From positions 23,619-87,618 of IMG/VR virus record IMGVR_UViG_3300010883_000010: DNA of 64,000 nt. One strand, written 5' to 3'. Origin of the DNA: a virus. Shown in pieces: positions 24,659-33,823 of the stretch (positions are counted from its first letter, which is position 1; each line of letters opens with the position of its first letter). The notes under the pieces are model-generated. The model searched no databases, was not told the DNA's origin, and was given only the letters and a program-made list of their open reading frames with translations. A program made the position numbers and the translations under genes.

Positions 24659-26329
24659 ATGAGATTTAAAGAATTAACACAAAAAGATAAGGACTTTTTC
24701 AAGCAAACATACCTTGATAAAACATATAAGTGGGATCAAAGAATAAGCATATTAATGGAATATGCTGGAGTATCTAGACGTACTATACAAAAATGGCTTT
24801 CTAAACTTGAGCTAACTTCGTACATAGAGGCAGAATCCCCGGAGCTTATTAAAGCAAAGGAAAAGAAATTTGATAAAAAGAAGAAAAGATTTATTATATC
24901 TTGGGCACAGAATAATACTCCGATTCATGAAAAATTTCTAAATAACATTGAAGGGTACGCTGAGTATATAGATGCGAGTATACATATAATTGCAGGCAGA
25001 TATAGAAATCCTACTTCGATATTCACTGATAGTAAAAAAGATATTTGGCACGATAGAGTAATACAATATTTAGATGCAGCGAGACATGATGTTCATGAGT
25101 ATGTATCTATAATGTCAGATGTTAAAATTCAACCGACGGCAATTAATCCAATGACTGGTTTACAAGGAATGAGTGGAATAAATTCTTGTGTATTCGGTTC
25201 TCCTAAAACTCAATTTATAACTATTCCAGTATTGGAAGGATGTAAGCCAAAGGCAATGGTTACTACTGGCGCATGTACTGTTAAAAATTATACAGATTCT
25301 AAATCTGGTAAAAAAGGAGAATTTCACCATACTCTAGGATTTGTTGTTGTTGAAATAAAAGATAACGAAACGTTTTTTATTAGACAAGTCACAGCAATGG
25401 AAGATGGAAGTTTTACCGATCTATACTATGACATATCATTTAATGGATCAGAAGATCCTATTGAGTTCGACACTAAAACTGAAGAGATAAATTGGTCCAC
25501 TTCTAATTTTGGAGCTGAGCCAATTAAATTAAATGGAGAATCTATAGTTTCTAAAATTAAAGAAATAGATGCATGTGTTCTTGGAGATATACATTATGGA
25601 CATGAAGATGGCGAAGTAATGTCATCAACCTTTAAAATGCTAGATATTCTTAAACCAAGTCATGTAATTTTACATGATGTATTTGACGGAAGCTCAATAA
25701 GCCACCATCAAATGAAAGATCCTTTTATTCAATATAGAAAGGAAAAGCATGGAACTAATAATTTGAAAAAGGAAGTAGATTACATGATAGATGAACTTTC
25801 TAAATTTAAAAAGTTTAAAAATGTAATAATTGTTAGAAGTAATCACGATGATTTTGTAGATAGGTGGTTAAAAAATACAGATTGGAAAAAACAACCAAGC
25901 TATATTAATTCTCCAGAATATATGAGATATAGCCAAATATTATTAACTCAATATGCAGGAGAAGGAGAAGTAAAAGGAGTTATCCCCGCTCTTATAAATG
26001 AAGAATATCCAGAATACATTACATTAGGAAGATCTGAAAGCTATAAAGTCAATGGTTGGGAAGTAGGTCAACATGGAGACGTAGGATCAGGCGGAAGTAG
26101 AGGATCTTTACAGCAATTTAGAAAACTAAATACTAAAATTATAGTTGGACACTATCATTCTCCTGGTAGATTTGATGGAGCTCTTGCTGTTGGGACGTCA
26201 TCTAATTTAAGGGTTGGATATAATCTTGGACCGAGTGGATGGTTGCAATCCCATGTTATTATACATAAAAATGGAAAGGCTCAGCATATTAATTTTATAG
26301 ACGGAGAATATACTACGTTAAAATATTAA
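24659..26329 (+). CDS. Calcineurin-type phosphoesterase with N-terminal helix-turn-helix
   Basis: 556 residues. An N-terminal helix-turn-helix-like segment (YAGVSRRTIQKWLSKLEL, about 39-56) precedes the catalytic domain. Metal-binding motifs come in order: LGDIHYGH near 308-315, HDVFDGSS, VRSNHDDF (GNHD equivalent) and VGHYHSPG. This is the metallophosphoesterase fold; the target could be nucleic acid or a nucleotide. It overlaps the end of the convergent lysozyme gene by 4 bases. It resembles conserved phosphoesterases of T4-like marine phages, whose role is unknown. Confidence 0.75.
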   Translation: MRFKELTQKDKDFFKQTYLDKTYKWDQRISILMEYAGVSRRTIQKWLSKLELTSYIEAESPELIKAKEKKFDKKKKRFIISWAQNNTPIHEKFLNNIEGYAEYIDASIHIIAGRYRNPTSIFTDSKKDIWHDRVIQYLDAARHDVHEYVSIMSDVKIQPTAINPMTGLQGMSGINSCVFGSPKTQFITIPVLEGCKPKAMVTTGACTVKNYTDSKSGKKGEFHHTLGFVVVEIKDNETFFIRQVTAMEDGSFTDLYYDISFNGSEDPIEFDTKTEEINWSTSNFGAEPIKLNGESIVSKIKEIDACVLGDIHYGHEDGEVMSSTFKMLDILKPSHVILHDVFDGSSISHHQMKDPFIQYRKEKHGTNNLKKEVDYMIDELSKFKKFKNVIIVRSNHDDFVDRWLKNTDWKKQPSYINSPEYMRYSQILLTQYAGEGEVKGVIPALINEEYPEYITLGRSESYKVNGWEVGQHGDVGSGGSRGSLQQFRKLNTKIIVGHYHSPGRFDGALAVGTSSNLRVGYNLGPSGWLQSHVIIHKNGKAQHINFIDGEYTTLKY

Positions 26330-27318
26330 GAATAGTTATATTCTATTATCTTAGAATCCCTAGCTGCTTTTGCCCACATATGATTTTTCCAAGCGTGAAA
26401 ATACTTATCTGGTTTATTATATTTACCCATCGAATATACGATATACTTATATAAAATATCAGCAGCATCCTTAGTATTCTTTGCATTCTTGAAACTATTG
26501 AACTTAGATACTCCCATTTCTGACTTGATAAACTTAATCATTTCTAATATAGTATCGTATGTACTTCCTATAATCTTATTATCTTTATATACTCCAGATT
26601 CAGCTAGTTTAACTAAAAGAGATTTTCTACGAGATCCCTGCCAACTTATTATTCCAAAATTAGTAGCATGATTTTTTGGATCAGAATGGCTAGATGTTAT
26701 TTTAGACCATCTTAAATTATTTTCTCTTCCTACGTTTCCTATTAAAGCTGCTATTGAATTAGTGTTCATTCCTAAACTTTTACCTCCTTTTCTAATAGAT
26801 TCAGCTACCTCCTTTTGTTTATCTGAATTTCTAGAAATATATAATTTTGCCATTTCGAAATTACTCTGTTCTTTTTTGCTAGAAAAAACTAACTTATTTG
26901 AATCAGAGTCATATACCTTTAAGCTTTTAGAGTATTTCTCATTTAATTCCTTTACACTTTTTTTGTTTTCAACAAGAGTCCACGACGTAGATCCCATTTT
27001 TTGATATTCCCAATATTTCTTAGACGAATCTATCTTATAATAAAAATTAGCCCTGCTTGATATTTTGTGCTTATCATATCCAGGTTTAGCATATACTCCT
27101 AATTTCTTATTATATTTTGAATTTAATGCAGATACACTTTGCTCATTCTGAACAAAGAACCAACTATCAGCATCCTTTTTCTTATACGCCCAATATTTTT
27201 TACTACTAGATACTTTGTATACATGGCTTGGACGCGAAGGTATAGTATACTTCTCTTCATTATCTTTAGATACTTCTTTTTGTTCAAATATTTTAGTAAA
27301 CGATATTATTCTTTTCAT
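26326..27318 (-). CDS. Phage tail lysozyme-domain protein with capsid-targeting-like N-terminus
   Basis: 330 residues. N-terminal RIISFTKIFEQKE fits the shared targeting motif. Two copies of a 50-residue repeat follow (YKVSSSKKYWAYKKKDADSW and YKIDSSKKYWEYQKMGSTSW), each with an SKKYW core. The C-terminal domain has IAALIGNVGRENNLRW, FGIISWQGSRRKSLL and DAADILYKYIV, the Phage_lysozyme2 (tail lysozyme) pattern with a glutamate in GRENN as probable catalytic acid. It likely cleaves peptidoglycan. The gp5-like spike here lacks a lysozyme domain, so this may supply it, or it may be packaged in the head. Confidence 0.8.
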   Translation of the reverse strand: MKRIISFTKIFEQKEVSKDNEEKYTIPSRPSHVYKVSSSKKYWAYKKKDADSWFFVQNEQSVSALNSKYNKKLGVYAKPGYDKHKISSRANFYYKIDSSKKYWEYQKMGSTSWTLVENKKSVKELNEKYSKSLKVYDSDSNKLVFSSKKEQSNFEMAKLYISRNSDKQKEVAESIRKGGKSLGMNTNSIAALIGNVGRENNLRWSKITSSHSDPKNHATNFGIISWQGSRRKSLLVKLAESGVYKDNKIIGSTYDTILEMIKFIKSEMGVSKFNSFKNAKNTKDAADILYKYIVYSMGKYNKPDKYFHAWKNHMWAKAARDSKIIEYNYS

Positions 27319-27333
27319 ATCTTAATTAAGAAT

Positions 27334-27417
27334 TTAATTTAATAGATCCTCCTGCTTTTTTAACCACTCTTCGGACACTGCTTCATTTAAACTATCGAAG
27401 GTTATTACTCTTTTCAT
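27334..27417 (-). CDS. 27-residue mini-protein carrying the targeting motif
   Basis: A tiny frame MKRVITFDSLNEAVSEEWLK plus seven residues. Its first eleven residues match the N-terminus of the adjacent lysozyme gene (MKRIISFTKIF) and the general pattern ending in a glutamate. The DNA starts of the two genes are also similar. An AT-rich palindrome ATAAATATTTAT lies upstream at 27441-27452. It may be an expressed targeting peptide or a remnant of a larger internal protein. Confidence 0.5.
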   Translation of the reverse strand: MKRVITFDSLNEAVSEEWLKKQEDLLN

Positions 27418-27461
27418 ATATCAAAGTTAGCTTTTATTATATAAATATTTATTAGAATTAT

Positions 27462-27480
27462 GATAAATAAAATAAAAGAT
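27462..27480 (+). promoter_or_regulatory. Late-promoter-like motif upstream of the 68-aa gene
   Basis: GATAAATAAAATAAAAGAT, 5 bases before the ATG at 27486, a variant of the late motif. Confidence 0.45.
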
Positions 27481-27485
27481 TGCAA

Positions 27486-27692
27486 ATGGCTAAAAAGAAA
27501 AATTCGTCATACAATAATTATCTAAAATATTTAAATGGAACTGAGAAATTATCTAATGCTGTATTGCAGCATCCTGATGAGGCCGATGATAATAGTTCAA
27601 TGTATTCATATATGAAGGGAGAAGTTAAAAGAAACATATGGATAATGCCGTGGAAGAAATTTAGAAATATAGGTCTACCTAAAAAGAAATAA
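27486..27692 (+). CDS. Small basic hypothetical protein
   Basis: 68 residues from the ATG at 27486 (an in-frame TTG six bases upstream is less likely). MAKKKNSSYNNYLKYLNGTE at the start and KKFRNIGLPKKK at the end make it lysine-rich. It lies 9 bases before the 651-aa gene and probably shares its late transcript. No family recognised. Confidence 0.55.
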   Translation: MAKKKNSSYNNYLKYLNGTEKLSNAVLQHPDEADDNSSMYSYMKGEVKRNIWIMPWKKFRNIGLPKKK

Positions 27693-27701
27693 ACTTATTA
27701 C

Positions 27702-29657
27702 ATGAATGTTAAAGATGCTATAAAATTAATGTCCAATAAAGTAGGAGGTAAGTCGAGTAATCAGGTGAGCCGACAGGCATCACTAGATGCTGTCAAAAAG
27801 ACATTTGATGTACTACCTAATAATCTATTAGAAGTTGAACCGAATGACCCGAATATACAAAGGTTATTTTTCTATTTAACTGATCCTAAAAAATTAGAAT
27901 ATATTGAGGAATTTACTAAAAGCGAAGCATATGCTTTAGAACAAATAATAAAAAAAGAAGATCCTTCTGGTGGTTCTAAAAAAATAGAAAATAATGATAA
28001 AGAGTATGCTAATTCATTTAGTGCCGCAGCTGTTCTGCTTGCTAGATTAGAAAAACTATATAAAATATATTCTAAAGGAATAGAGCAGATAGAAATAGAC
28101 AGGGATAAGCACCTAATTTCCTCTCTTAGAAACATGGGAATAGTATTAAATTTAGAGCCAATTTTAGGTAAAGGCAATGTTGGTACCATCGGTAAAATTG
28201 GAGGTATTGATAGTGATATAGATAAAGACTCATTTGAGCTAATTGTAAAGAGAGAATCTCACATCACATCTAAAAAAGATATACATAAAATTCTTAAAAA
28301 GCTTCCGGCAAGCAGTAATCTAAATAGTAGATCTAGGGGTAACCACCTAAAGACAATGAGCGATATTAAGAAAACTAGCTCTGACTCTATAAAGAGTTGG
28401 TATGAATGGGCATCAAAGACATTTGAAAAAACAATAGATACAATAGAAGCAGATGTAGAAGAAGATGCAGTAATAAAAATAGAAAACATAAAAGATTTTT
28501 CAGAAAGAGTTGGAGGAGATATTATATTAAATTTAGTAGTCAACCATAAAGGAAAAGAAACTAGTTTTGGATCCAAAATTAAAGAAAAGGAATTATCTTT
28601 ACCTAGCTCTAAAAATTTAAAGGAAAAAAGGCAATTATTAACTAGAATTAGACGAGTTCTTGGCGTAGCAGAGCTTCCTGCATTTGACGATAATCAAATA
28701 CAAAGACAGGGAGATTACTTTAGATTGTTTAATACGTTAAGAAATGAGAATATTGGATGGATGGATACAATACTATTAACTGATATATTTAAAGGAGAAA
28801 CTAATAAGTTTAATGGGTTTAAACAATACATTGAAAACGAAAGTGCTGAAGAGGCCGAGCAACTTAATTACTTAACAGCATCTGAGCTTTGGATACTTAA
28901 ATTTATTGAAAGCGACTATCTCGGGGATTTTAGTCCAAGGGAAATAAAGCAGCATACTGCTACAATTCAATCCATGACTCTTGATAAATCTAAAGATATT
29001 AAAAACTCATATCTTTCAAAAGGATTTAATCTAGGTAACTTTAACTCTGTTCAAATTAACCCAGAAATAAGTTTACCTTTATATAAAAAAGTTAAACTAG
29101 CAGTAAACGAAGCCGATAGAAAAAAAGAAAATCCCTTTAGAAATATAATGTCTGGGATTGGATCAGTAATAATGGGAATTATGCCAACTAAACTAGATAA
29201 TTTTGATGCGGGCAGAGCAAAACAAAATAATGACCAAAATAAAGCAGTATTTAAAGGAATAAGTAATGTAGTTAAAGGACTTGTTGGAATTACCGGAGGA
29301 AAAGATGCTGCTAGAAAATATGAAAAAGGTATGAAAAAAGTAACTAATAATATGGTATCAAAATCTATAGGTGCAACCACGTTTGATCAAAACGATAATT
29401 CTATAAAAGAGGATATGGTAGCTCCACTTGACAGCGGACCTGGGGCGTTTCACCAAACTGGTCCAAGTATGGGAGGGGGATTTTCCCATCCTGATGGAAC
29501 ACCGGATCCATTTGCACTGATTGGTCCAGCTAGAAACACCACAACAAATAAGAAGAAAAAGAAGAAGAAGACTAAACCGGTTGACTGGAGAAAGTCTAGT
29601 TCTTTTGCAAGTAGCAAAGTACTTTCTTTTTCAGATTTTATAAACAGAGACAGCTAA
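27702..29657 (+). CDS. Virion-type protein with C-terminal targeting-like motif
   Basis: 651 residues, mostly helical. The last residues VLSFSDFINRDS repeat the shared FxxFxN motif, here at the C-terminus. Notable parts are a helical core with DVEEDAVIKIENIKDF, a hydrophobic IMSGIGSVIMGIMPTKL patch near residue 490 and a Gly/Pro-rich, lysine-rich tail (KKKKKKTKPVDW). It opens the baseplate module. I do not recognise a T4 counterpart; a tail or internal-head role fits the context. Confidence 0.55.
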   Translation: MNVKDAIKLMSNKVGGKSSNQVSRQASLDAVKKTFDVLPNNLLEVEPNDPNIQRLFFYLTDPKKLEYIEEFTKSEAYALEQIIKKEDPSGGSKKIENNDKEYANSFSAAAVLLARLEKLYKIYSKGIEQIEIDRDKHLISSLRNMGIVLNLEPILGKGNVGTIGKIGGIDSDIDKDSFELIVKRESHITSKKDIHKILKKLPASSNLNSRSRGNHLKTMSDIKKTSSDSIKSWYEWASKTFEKTIDTIEADVEEDAVIKIENIKDFSERVGGDIILNLVVNHKGKETSFGSKIKEKELSLPSSKNLKEKRQLLTRIRRVLGVAELPAFDDNQIQRQGDYFRLFNTLRNENIGWMDTILLTDIFKGETNKFNGFKQYIENESAEEAEQLNYLTASELWILKFIESDYLGDFSPREIKQHTATIQSMTLDKSKDIKNSYLSKGFNLGNFNSVQINPEISLPLYKKVKLAVNEADRKKENPFRNIMSGIGSVIMGIMPTKLDNFDAGRAKQNNDQNKAVFKGISNVVKGLVGITGGKDAARKYEKGMKKVTNNMVSKSIGATTFDQNDNSIKEDMVAPLDSGPGAFHQTGPSMGGGFSHPDGTPDPFALIGPARNTTTNKKKKKKKTKPVDWRKSSSFASSKVLSFSDFINRDS

Positions 29658-29688
29658 CTAATTTGTAATATCCTATTCTGTATTTTTT

Positions 29689-29705
29689 AATAAATAATAA
29701 AAAGA
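29689..29705 (+). promoter_or_regulatory. Late-promoter-like motif upstream of the baseplate module
   Basis: AATAAATAATAAAAAGA, 9 bases before the ATG at 29715. Confidence 0.55.
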
Positions 29706-29714
29706 ATCTATAAT

Positions 29715-31763
29715 ATGGGCAATATGCCAACTTTACCATTAGTACCCATGATTAATGACTTGGCTAGCGGTGTATCCTTATCGCTTGGTGACGAAGCCGG
29801 CGATCAATTTCATCTTCTGCAAGAAGCATATAGAGAGAAAGGTGATGCAATCGTTGATAAACATGAACCTGTTCCAGGATCTCAGTCTCTATTTAATCCA
29901 TTTAAAATATTTAAATATAGTAAATTTGGATTAAGTGATTATAATTTAGATTTACATTTTGATACTCCAAATAGTTCAATGAACCAAAATGATAGAGCAG
30001 CAATGTCTGGTTTATCAAACGGGGATTCATATTCTGCTCCTGGTGAAGGAGGAGGAACTGTAACTTCTGGCGGATATGGAGAAATGGCAGCAAATTTCCA
30101 ACCGTTTTCTGATACTAGACGGTGGATGGAAAATCCAACAGCTACAAATATTATACAATGGAGTAATCTTCAAACTCAAGCGGATAACACTGCAATTAGC
30201 CCTACACCATATGCTACTACTGATTTCCTATGGTGTAAGCATTATGGTAAAGTTCCAAATAATAGAATGCTAACTCTTAGGAGATATGCTCTTCCAGTTG
30301 AAGATAACTTACAGATTAGACCGGATAAAGGTCCATTAGTTCCGACTGCCCAAGCAGTAAGCTGGTATGGAACTGATCTTGGAAATCCGCTTAATAGTAT
30401 CTTAGGATTAAGTTGGGGAATGAATTGGACTGAAGATAAATCTAAAGTTCAAGATATAACAGGTAATGAAATATCAGTAGAAGATATTGCGGCTGCTGCT
30501 GGCGTAGATGACCCAAAAGTCATAAATATCCTTAAAACTCAAGTTTTTTCTGGGAGTGGAGGAAAAGTAGACATACTTAAACTCGCAGGATACGATACAG
30601 AAATTCAAAAGTATATTAGAGAAGCATATTCTAACGATGGTCCATATTGGAATAGAGTACTTGGTCCGGTCAACGTAATTGATAGTACTAAAAGAAGAGA
30701 TAGAGGATTCACAAAGCAAAAGGGAATAACTATGAAATTTCATTATTCTCTTAGATCATATGCTGGAATTAATCCTAAAATTGCATTCTTAGATTTATAT
30801 TCTAATTTCTTGAGCTTGACTATGAATACTGCGCCGTTCTGGGGAGGAGGAGCTAGGTATTTCCAAAAAACTGGAGTAACTCTTCCAGGTTTTGGTATAG
30901 AAAATAAAATGTTAGATGGCGATGTAATTGGAGCAATATCCTTAGGATCTAAGCAAATACAACAAGCTGCACAACAAAATATTGAGCAATTAGTTGCTTT
31001 TGCTCAATCAATTAATGCAGGTAATTATAAAGGATCAAATTCAGATAAGGCAATTGAAGAAAGAAGAAAGGAATTAGATCAGGGCTTTTTAGATAACGTT
31101 CCAGAAGGAGAAACGGATCCAATATCTAAGCTTCTTGCTCCTAGGGTAGGTGAACTTCTTAGAAAGCCTCTTATATATCGAGCAATATTAGACGGTAGAG
31201 CAGTTGGAGAATGGCACCTAACTGTAGGTAATCCTATGAATCCAATGGCGGTAATTGGAAATCTATGTTTAACTACGGCATCTGTTGAGTTTGGGGAAGT
31301 GCTAGGAATAGATGATTTTCCAACAGAAGTAACATTTACAGTTAATCTAGATCATGGTAGACCGAGAGCAAAACAAGACTTAGAATCAATATTTAACTTA
31401 GGTAATGGGGCATTAGGATATTCTCAATTACCTCCACCTCCGTCGGCATCAAATAGCTATGGCGATAATAATACACAGAAAATGAATTCGGCCTATGGAG
31501 GTAGGGTAGATGCAAGCACGAATCCTGATCAAATTGGAAACAAAGTCACTGAATCAGTTGACGATGCTGGAATGGGATATGAGGGAGTAACTAATACAAA
31601 CTTAAACAGTAACGTATCTGATTCAGAAAATGCTGTAAATTCAGAACAGTTAGACGCCCTAGTGAAGCATTATGGAAAAAGAGTTACTGCAATGTATGGG
31701 GAAGGATTTGGAAATAGTCCAATACTTAAAGATTATTTCACAGAATTAAAAACTAAAGATTAA
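29715..31763 (+). CDS. Large baseplate/tail structural protein
   Basis: 682 residues. A beta-rich central part holds LRRYALPVEDNLQIR, FHYSLRSYAGINPKIAF and MNTAPFWGGGARYFQ. Near residue 515-570 the segment TTASVEFGEVLGIDDFPTEV followed by VNLDHGRPRAKQDLESIFN resembles a conserved stretch seen in baseplate proteins of T4-like phages. It sits directly upstream of gp53-, gp27- and gp5-type genes, and 2 bases separate it from the gp53-like gene. Its exact T4 equivalent is not clear. Confidence 0.6.
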   Translation: MGNMPTLPLVPMINDLASGVSLSLGDEAGDQFHLLQEAYREKGDAIVDKHEPVPGSQSLFNPFKIFKYSKFGLSDYNLDLHFDTPNSSMNQNDRAAMSGLSNGDSYSAPGEGGGTVTSGGYGEMAANFQPFSDTRRWMENPTATNIIQWSNLQTQADNTAISPTPYATTDFLWCKHYGKVPNNRMLTLRRYALPVEDNLQIRPDKGPLVPTAQAVSWYGTDLGNPLNSILGLSWGMNWTEDKSKVQDITGNEISVEDIAAAAGVDDPKVINILKTQVFSGSGGKVDILKLAGYDTEIQKYIREAYSNDGPYWNRVLGPVNVIDSTKRRDRGFTKQKGITMKFHYSLRSYAGINPKIAFLDLYSNFLSLTMNTAPFWGGGARYFQKTGVTLPGFGIENKMLDGDVIGAISLGSKQIQQAAQQNIEQLVAFAQSINAGNYKGSNSDKAIEERRKELDQGFLDNVPEGETDPISKLLAPRVGELLRKPLIYRAILDGRAVGEWHLTVGNPMNPMAVIGNLCLTTASVEFGEVLGIDDFPTEVTFTVNLDHGRPRAKQDLESIFNLGNGALGYSQLPPPPSASNSYGDNNTQKMNSAYGGRVDASTNPDQIGNKVTESVDDAGMGYEGVTNTNLNSNVSDSENAVNSEQLDALVKHYGKRVTAMYGEGFGNSPILKDYFTELKTKD

Positions 31764-31765
31764 TT

Positions 31766-32347
31766 ATGTTACTTAGCGATATTTTAAATAGTAAGAAAAC
31801 AATATATAACAATGGATTTAGATCCACTGATATAGTTAGTGGAACTTTTAGATATCCTACTAATTCTAAATCAAATTTAGTATTGGTTGGATTCGACGAA
31901 AATATGAGACCTGATCTTGTTGTTAATAGAATATACGGTAATCAGATGATGTGGGATATTCTTTTAAAGTTTAATGGAATATCTAATCCATTCTCAATAG
32001 AACAAGGAGATTTATTATATGCTATGCCATTTGGTGATGGAGCGGGAGCTATTAAAAAACCACTCAATATAATAAGTAGAGATAAAGGAAAAAGTGAACT
32101 TCCAGTAAGTCCTCTTTTAGATCCTAAGACAAAGAAAGATAAAGATAGATTAAAAAATCTTCAAAATAAGATTGGAGAAGTAGTTCCGCCTAATGTAAAT
32201 AGAGCAGGAGATAAAAACGTTAAGATAAAAAATGGAAAGGTAATATTTGGCGAAGATGTAACTACCATCAAAAAAGATAATTGTCCAGTTCCTATATCTA
32301 GAAATAGATTACAAGCTGCCCTATTAAAAGATAAAATATTTATTTAG
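31766..32347 (+). CDS. 53: Baseplate wedge protein, gp53-like with LysM-type fold
   Basis: 193 residues. LVVNRIYGNQMMWDILLKFN (about 52-71), then NGISNPFSIEQGDLLYAMP, is the LysM-like motif by which T4 gp53 binds in the wedge and clamps the baseplate. A lysine-rich tail follows. It is followed one base later by the hub gene. Fold assignment is good; the T4 name follows from context. Confidence 0.7.
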   Translation: MLLSDILNSKKTIYNNGFRSTDIVSGTFRYPTNSKSNLVLVGFDENMRPDLVVNRIYGNQMMWDILLKFNGISNPFSIEQGDLLYAMPFGDGAGAIKKPLNIISRDKGKSELPVSPLLDPKTKKDKDRLKNLQNKIGEVVPPNVNRAGDKNVKIKNGKVIFGEDVTTIKKDNCPVPISRNRLQAALLKDKIFI

Positions 32348-32348
32348 T

Positions 32349-33821
32349 ATGTCGTATTCTGATACTATAAAAGGAGTATTACTCCCAAAGATTGCTACAA
32401 AGGAAATATCAGTAAGTGATACGGGTTCAGTAACTTCTGAAAATATCCAGTATAAACAACAGGGAGATACTGGAGCCCCAGAAGATAAGCAGGGATCGGA
32501 TGCACCTCTGGTATTTGTAAATAAGATTAGTATTACTCCTCAGTACTTATGTATTGATGAAACCGGATATTTACCTAGAATTAAGTTAATATTTAAAGAT
32601 CCAAGTGGAGCATTAACTGGTCCTAATTATCCTAAAAAAGATCCAATACTCAGTGTTTATATTAAATCAGGTAATCCTAAACTTAAACCAATAGCATGTG
32701 ATTGGCTGATAACTAATATTAAAACATCGCTGGACGAGGTTCTCGATGTAGATGACCCAGAAGGATTAACTATATTCACCGTAACAGGAGAATTGTTTAT
32801 ACCTAAAATATATGATAATAAATCAACCGCATATCCTAATCTTAGTTCAAAAGATGCACTAGAAAAATTAGCAGGGGATTTAGATTTAGGTTACGCAATC
32901 AATAACGTTAGTACCGATGATTCTATGACTTGGATAAATACCAATAGAAATTCTCTTGATTTCATAAGGCATATATCTATGCATTCTTATTTAAACGAGG
33001 ATTCCTTTTTCAATTCATTTATTGATAAGTATTACTATTTAAATTTTATTAACGTATCTGAACAGATGAAGGGAGGTCATGATTTAAATTTAACCTATGA
33101 TAATCAGGTTGATTCTAGTGAATTCTCTAAATCTTCAGCAATGAAGAATGCTGATTCTACAGATACTTCAGAACAACTTTCAGCAATGATGCTTACTAAT
33201 AAACCAAGTAATAAGGGGAAACCTGATTTTATTATAAAGTATTCTTTACAGGGATCAAACGGAAGAGTTCTTAAAACTAAAGGATATAGAAAGAAAATAT
33301 ATTATTATGATCATACTCTAGATTCCGATGATAAGTTTACTAGTTTTTACATGAGCCCTCTTAGAACAAGTGGAGACAATGACGATCTTGCTCTAATTCC
33401 AGAAAATGAATTTTTAAAAGATAGTATGATTAAGAAGTGGATGAATATTGACTATGGTAATAATCATAGAGAATATAATGCAGCTGCTTTAATCAATAAC
33501 CATAATATTAATGAATTAAATAAGATAAAGTTTAAAGTAGAAACAGCCGGTATTAATTTTCAAGTTGTTAGAGGAGCAGCCCTTCCGGTTGCAATATATC
33601 AACCTTCTCTTGCTGCACAGCAGAGAGAAGCAAAAACTGAAAAAATAATAGAAGAAGAAAAGAAGTTGACCGAGGGAGGTCTTGAAACGGATGATGTATT
33701 AAGTGGAAGATACTATGTAATGGGAACAAGATACATATATGATGAATTAAATGGAGCATTCCCATTTAAAACTGAATTTACACTAGGAAGAGTTGAATGG
33801 CTAGGAGAAAATAATATTTAA
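32349..33821 (+). CDS. 27: Baseplate hub protein (gp27/gpD-type)
   Basis: 490 residues, beta-rich. ILSVYIKSGNPKLKPIACDW near residue 100 and FTVTGELFIPKIYDN resemble the ring domain of hub proteins, and DALEKLAGDLDLGYAINN with a later SLDFIRHISMHSYLNED is the typical late-control gpD-type helix pair. It lies between the gp53-like and tube-type genes and upstream of the gp5 spike, the expected position. The spike would trimerise on this ring. Confidence 0.7.
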   Translation: MSYSDTIKGVLLPKIATKEISVSDTGSVTSENIQYKQQGDTGAPEDKQGSDAPLVFVNKISITPQYLCIDETGYLPRIKLIFKDPSGALTGPNYPKKDPILSVYIKSGNPKLKPIACDWLITNIKTSLDEVLDVDDPEGLTIFTVTGELFIPKIYDNKSTAYPNLSSKDALEKLAGDLDLGYAINNVSTDDSMTWINTNRNSLDFIRHISMHSYLNEDSFFNSFIDKYYYLNFINVSEQMKGGHDLNLTYDNQVDSSEFSKSSAMKNADSTDTSEQLSAMMLTNKPSNKGKPDFIIKYSLQGSNGRVLKTKGYRKKIYYYDHTLDSDDKFTSFYMSPLRTSGDNDDLALIPENEFLKDSMIKKWMNIDYGNNHREYNAAALINNHNINELNKIKFKVETAGINFQVVRGAALPVAIYQPSLAAQQREAKTEKIIEEEKKLTEGGLETDDVLSGRYYVMGTRYIYDELNGAFPFKTEFTLGRVEWLGENNI

Positions 33822-33823
33822 AT

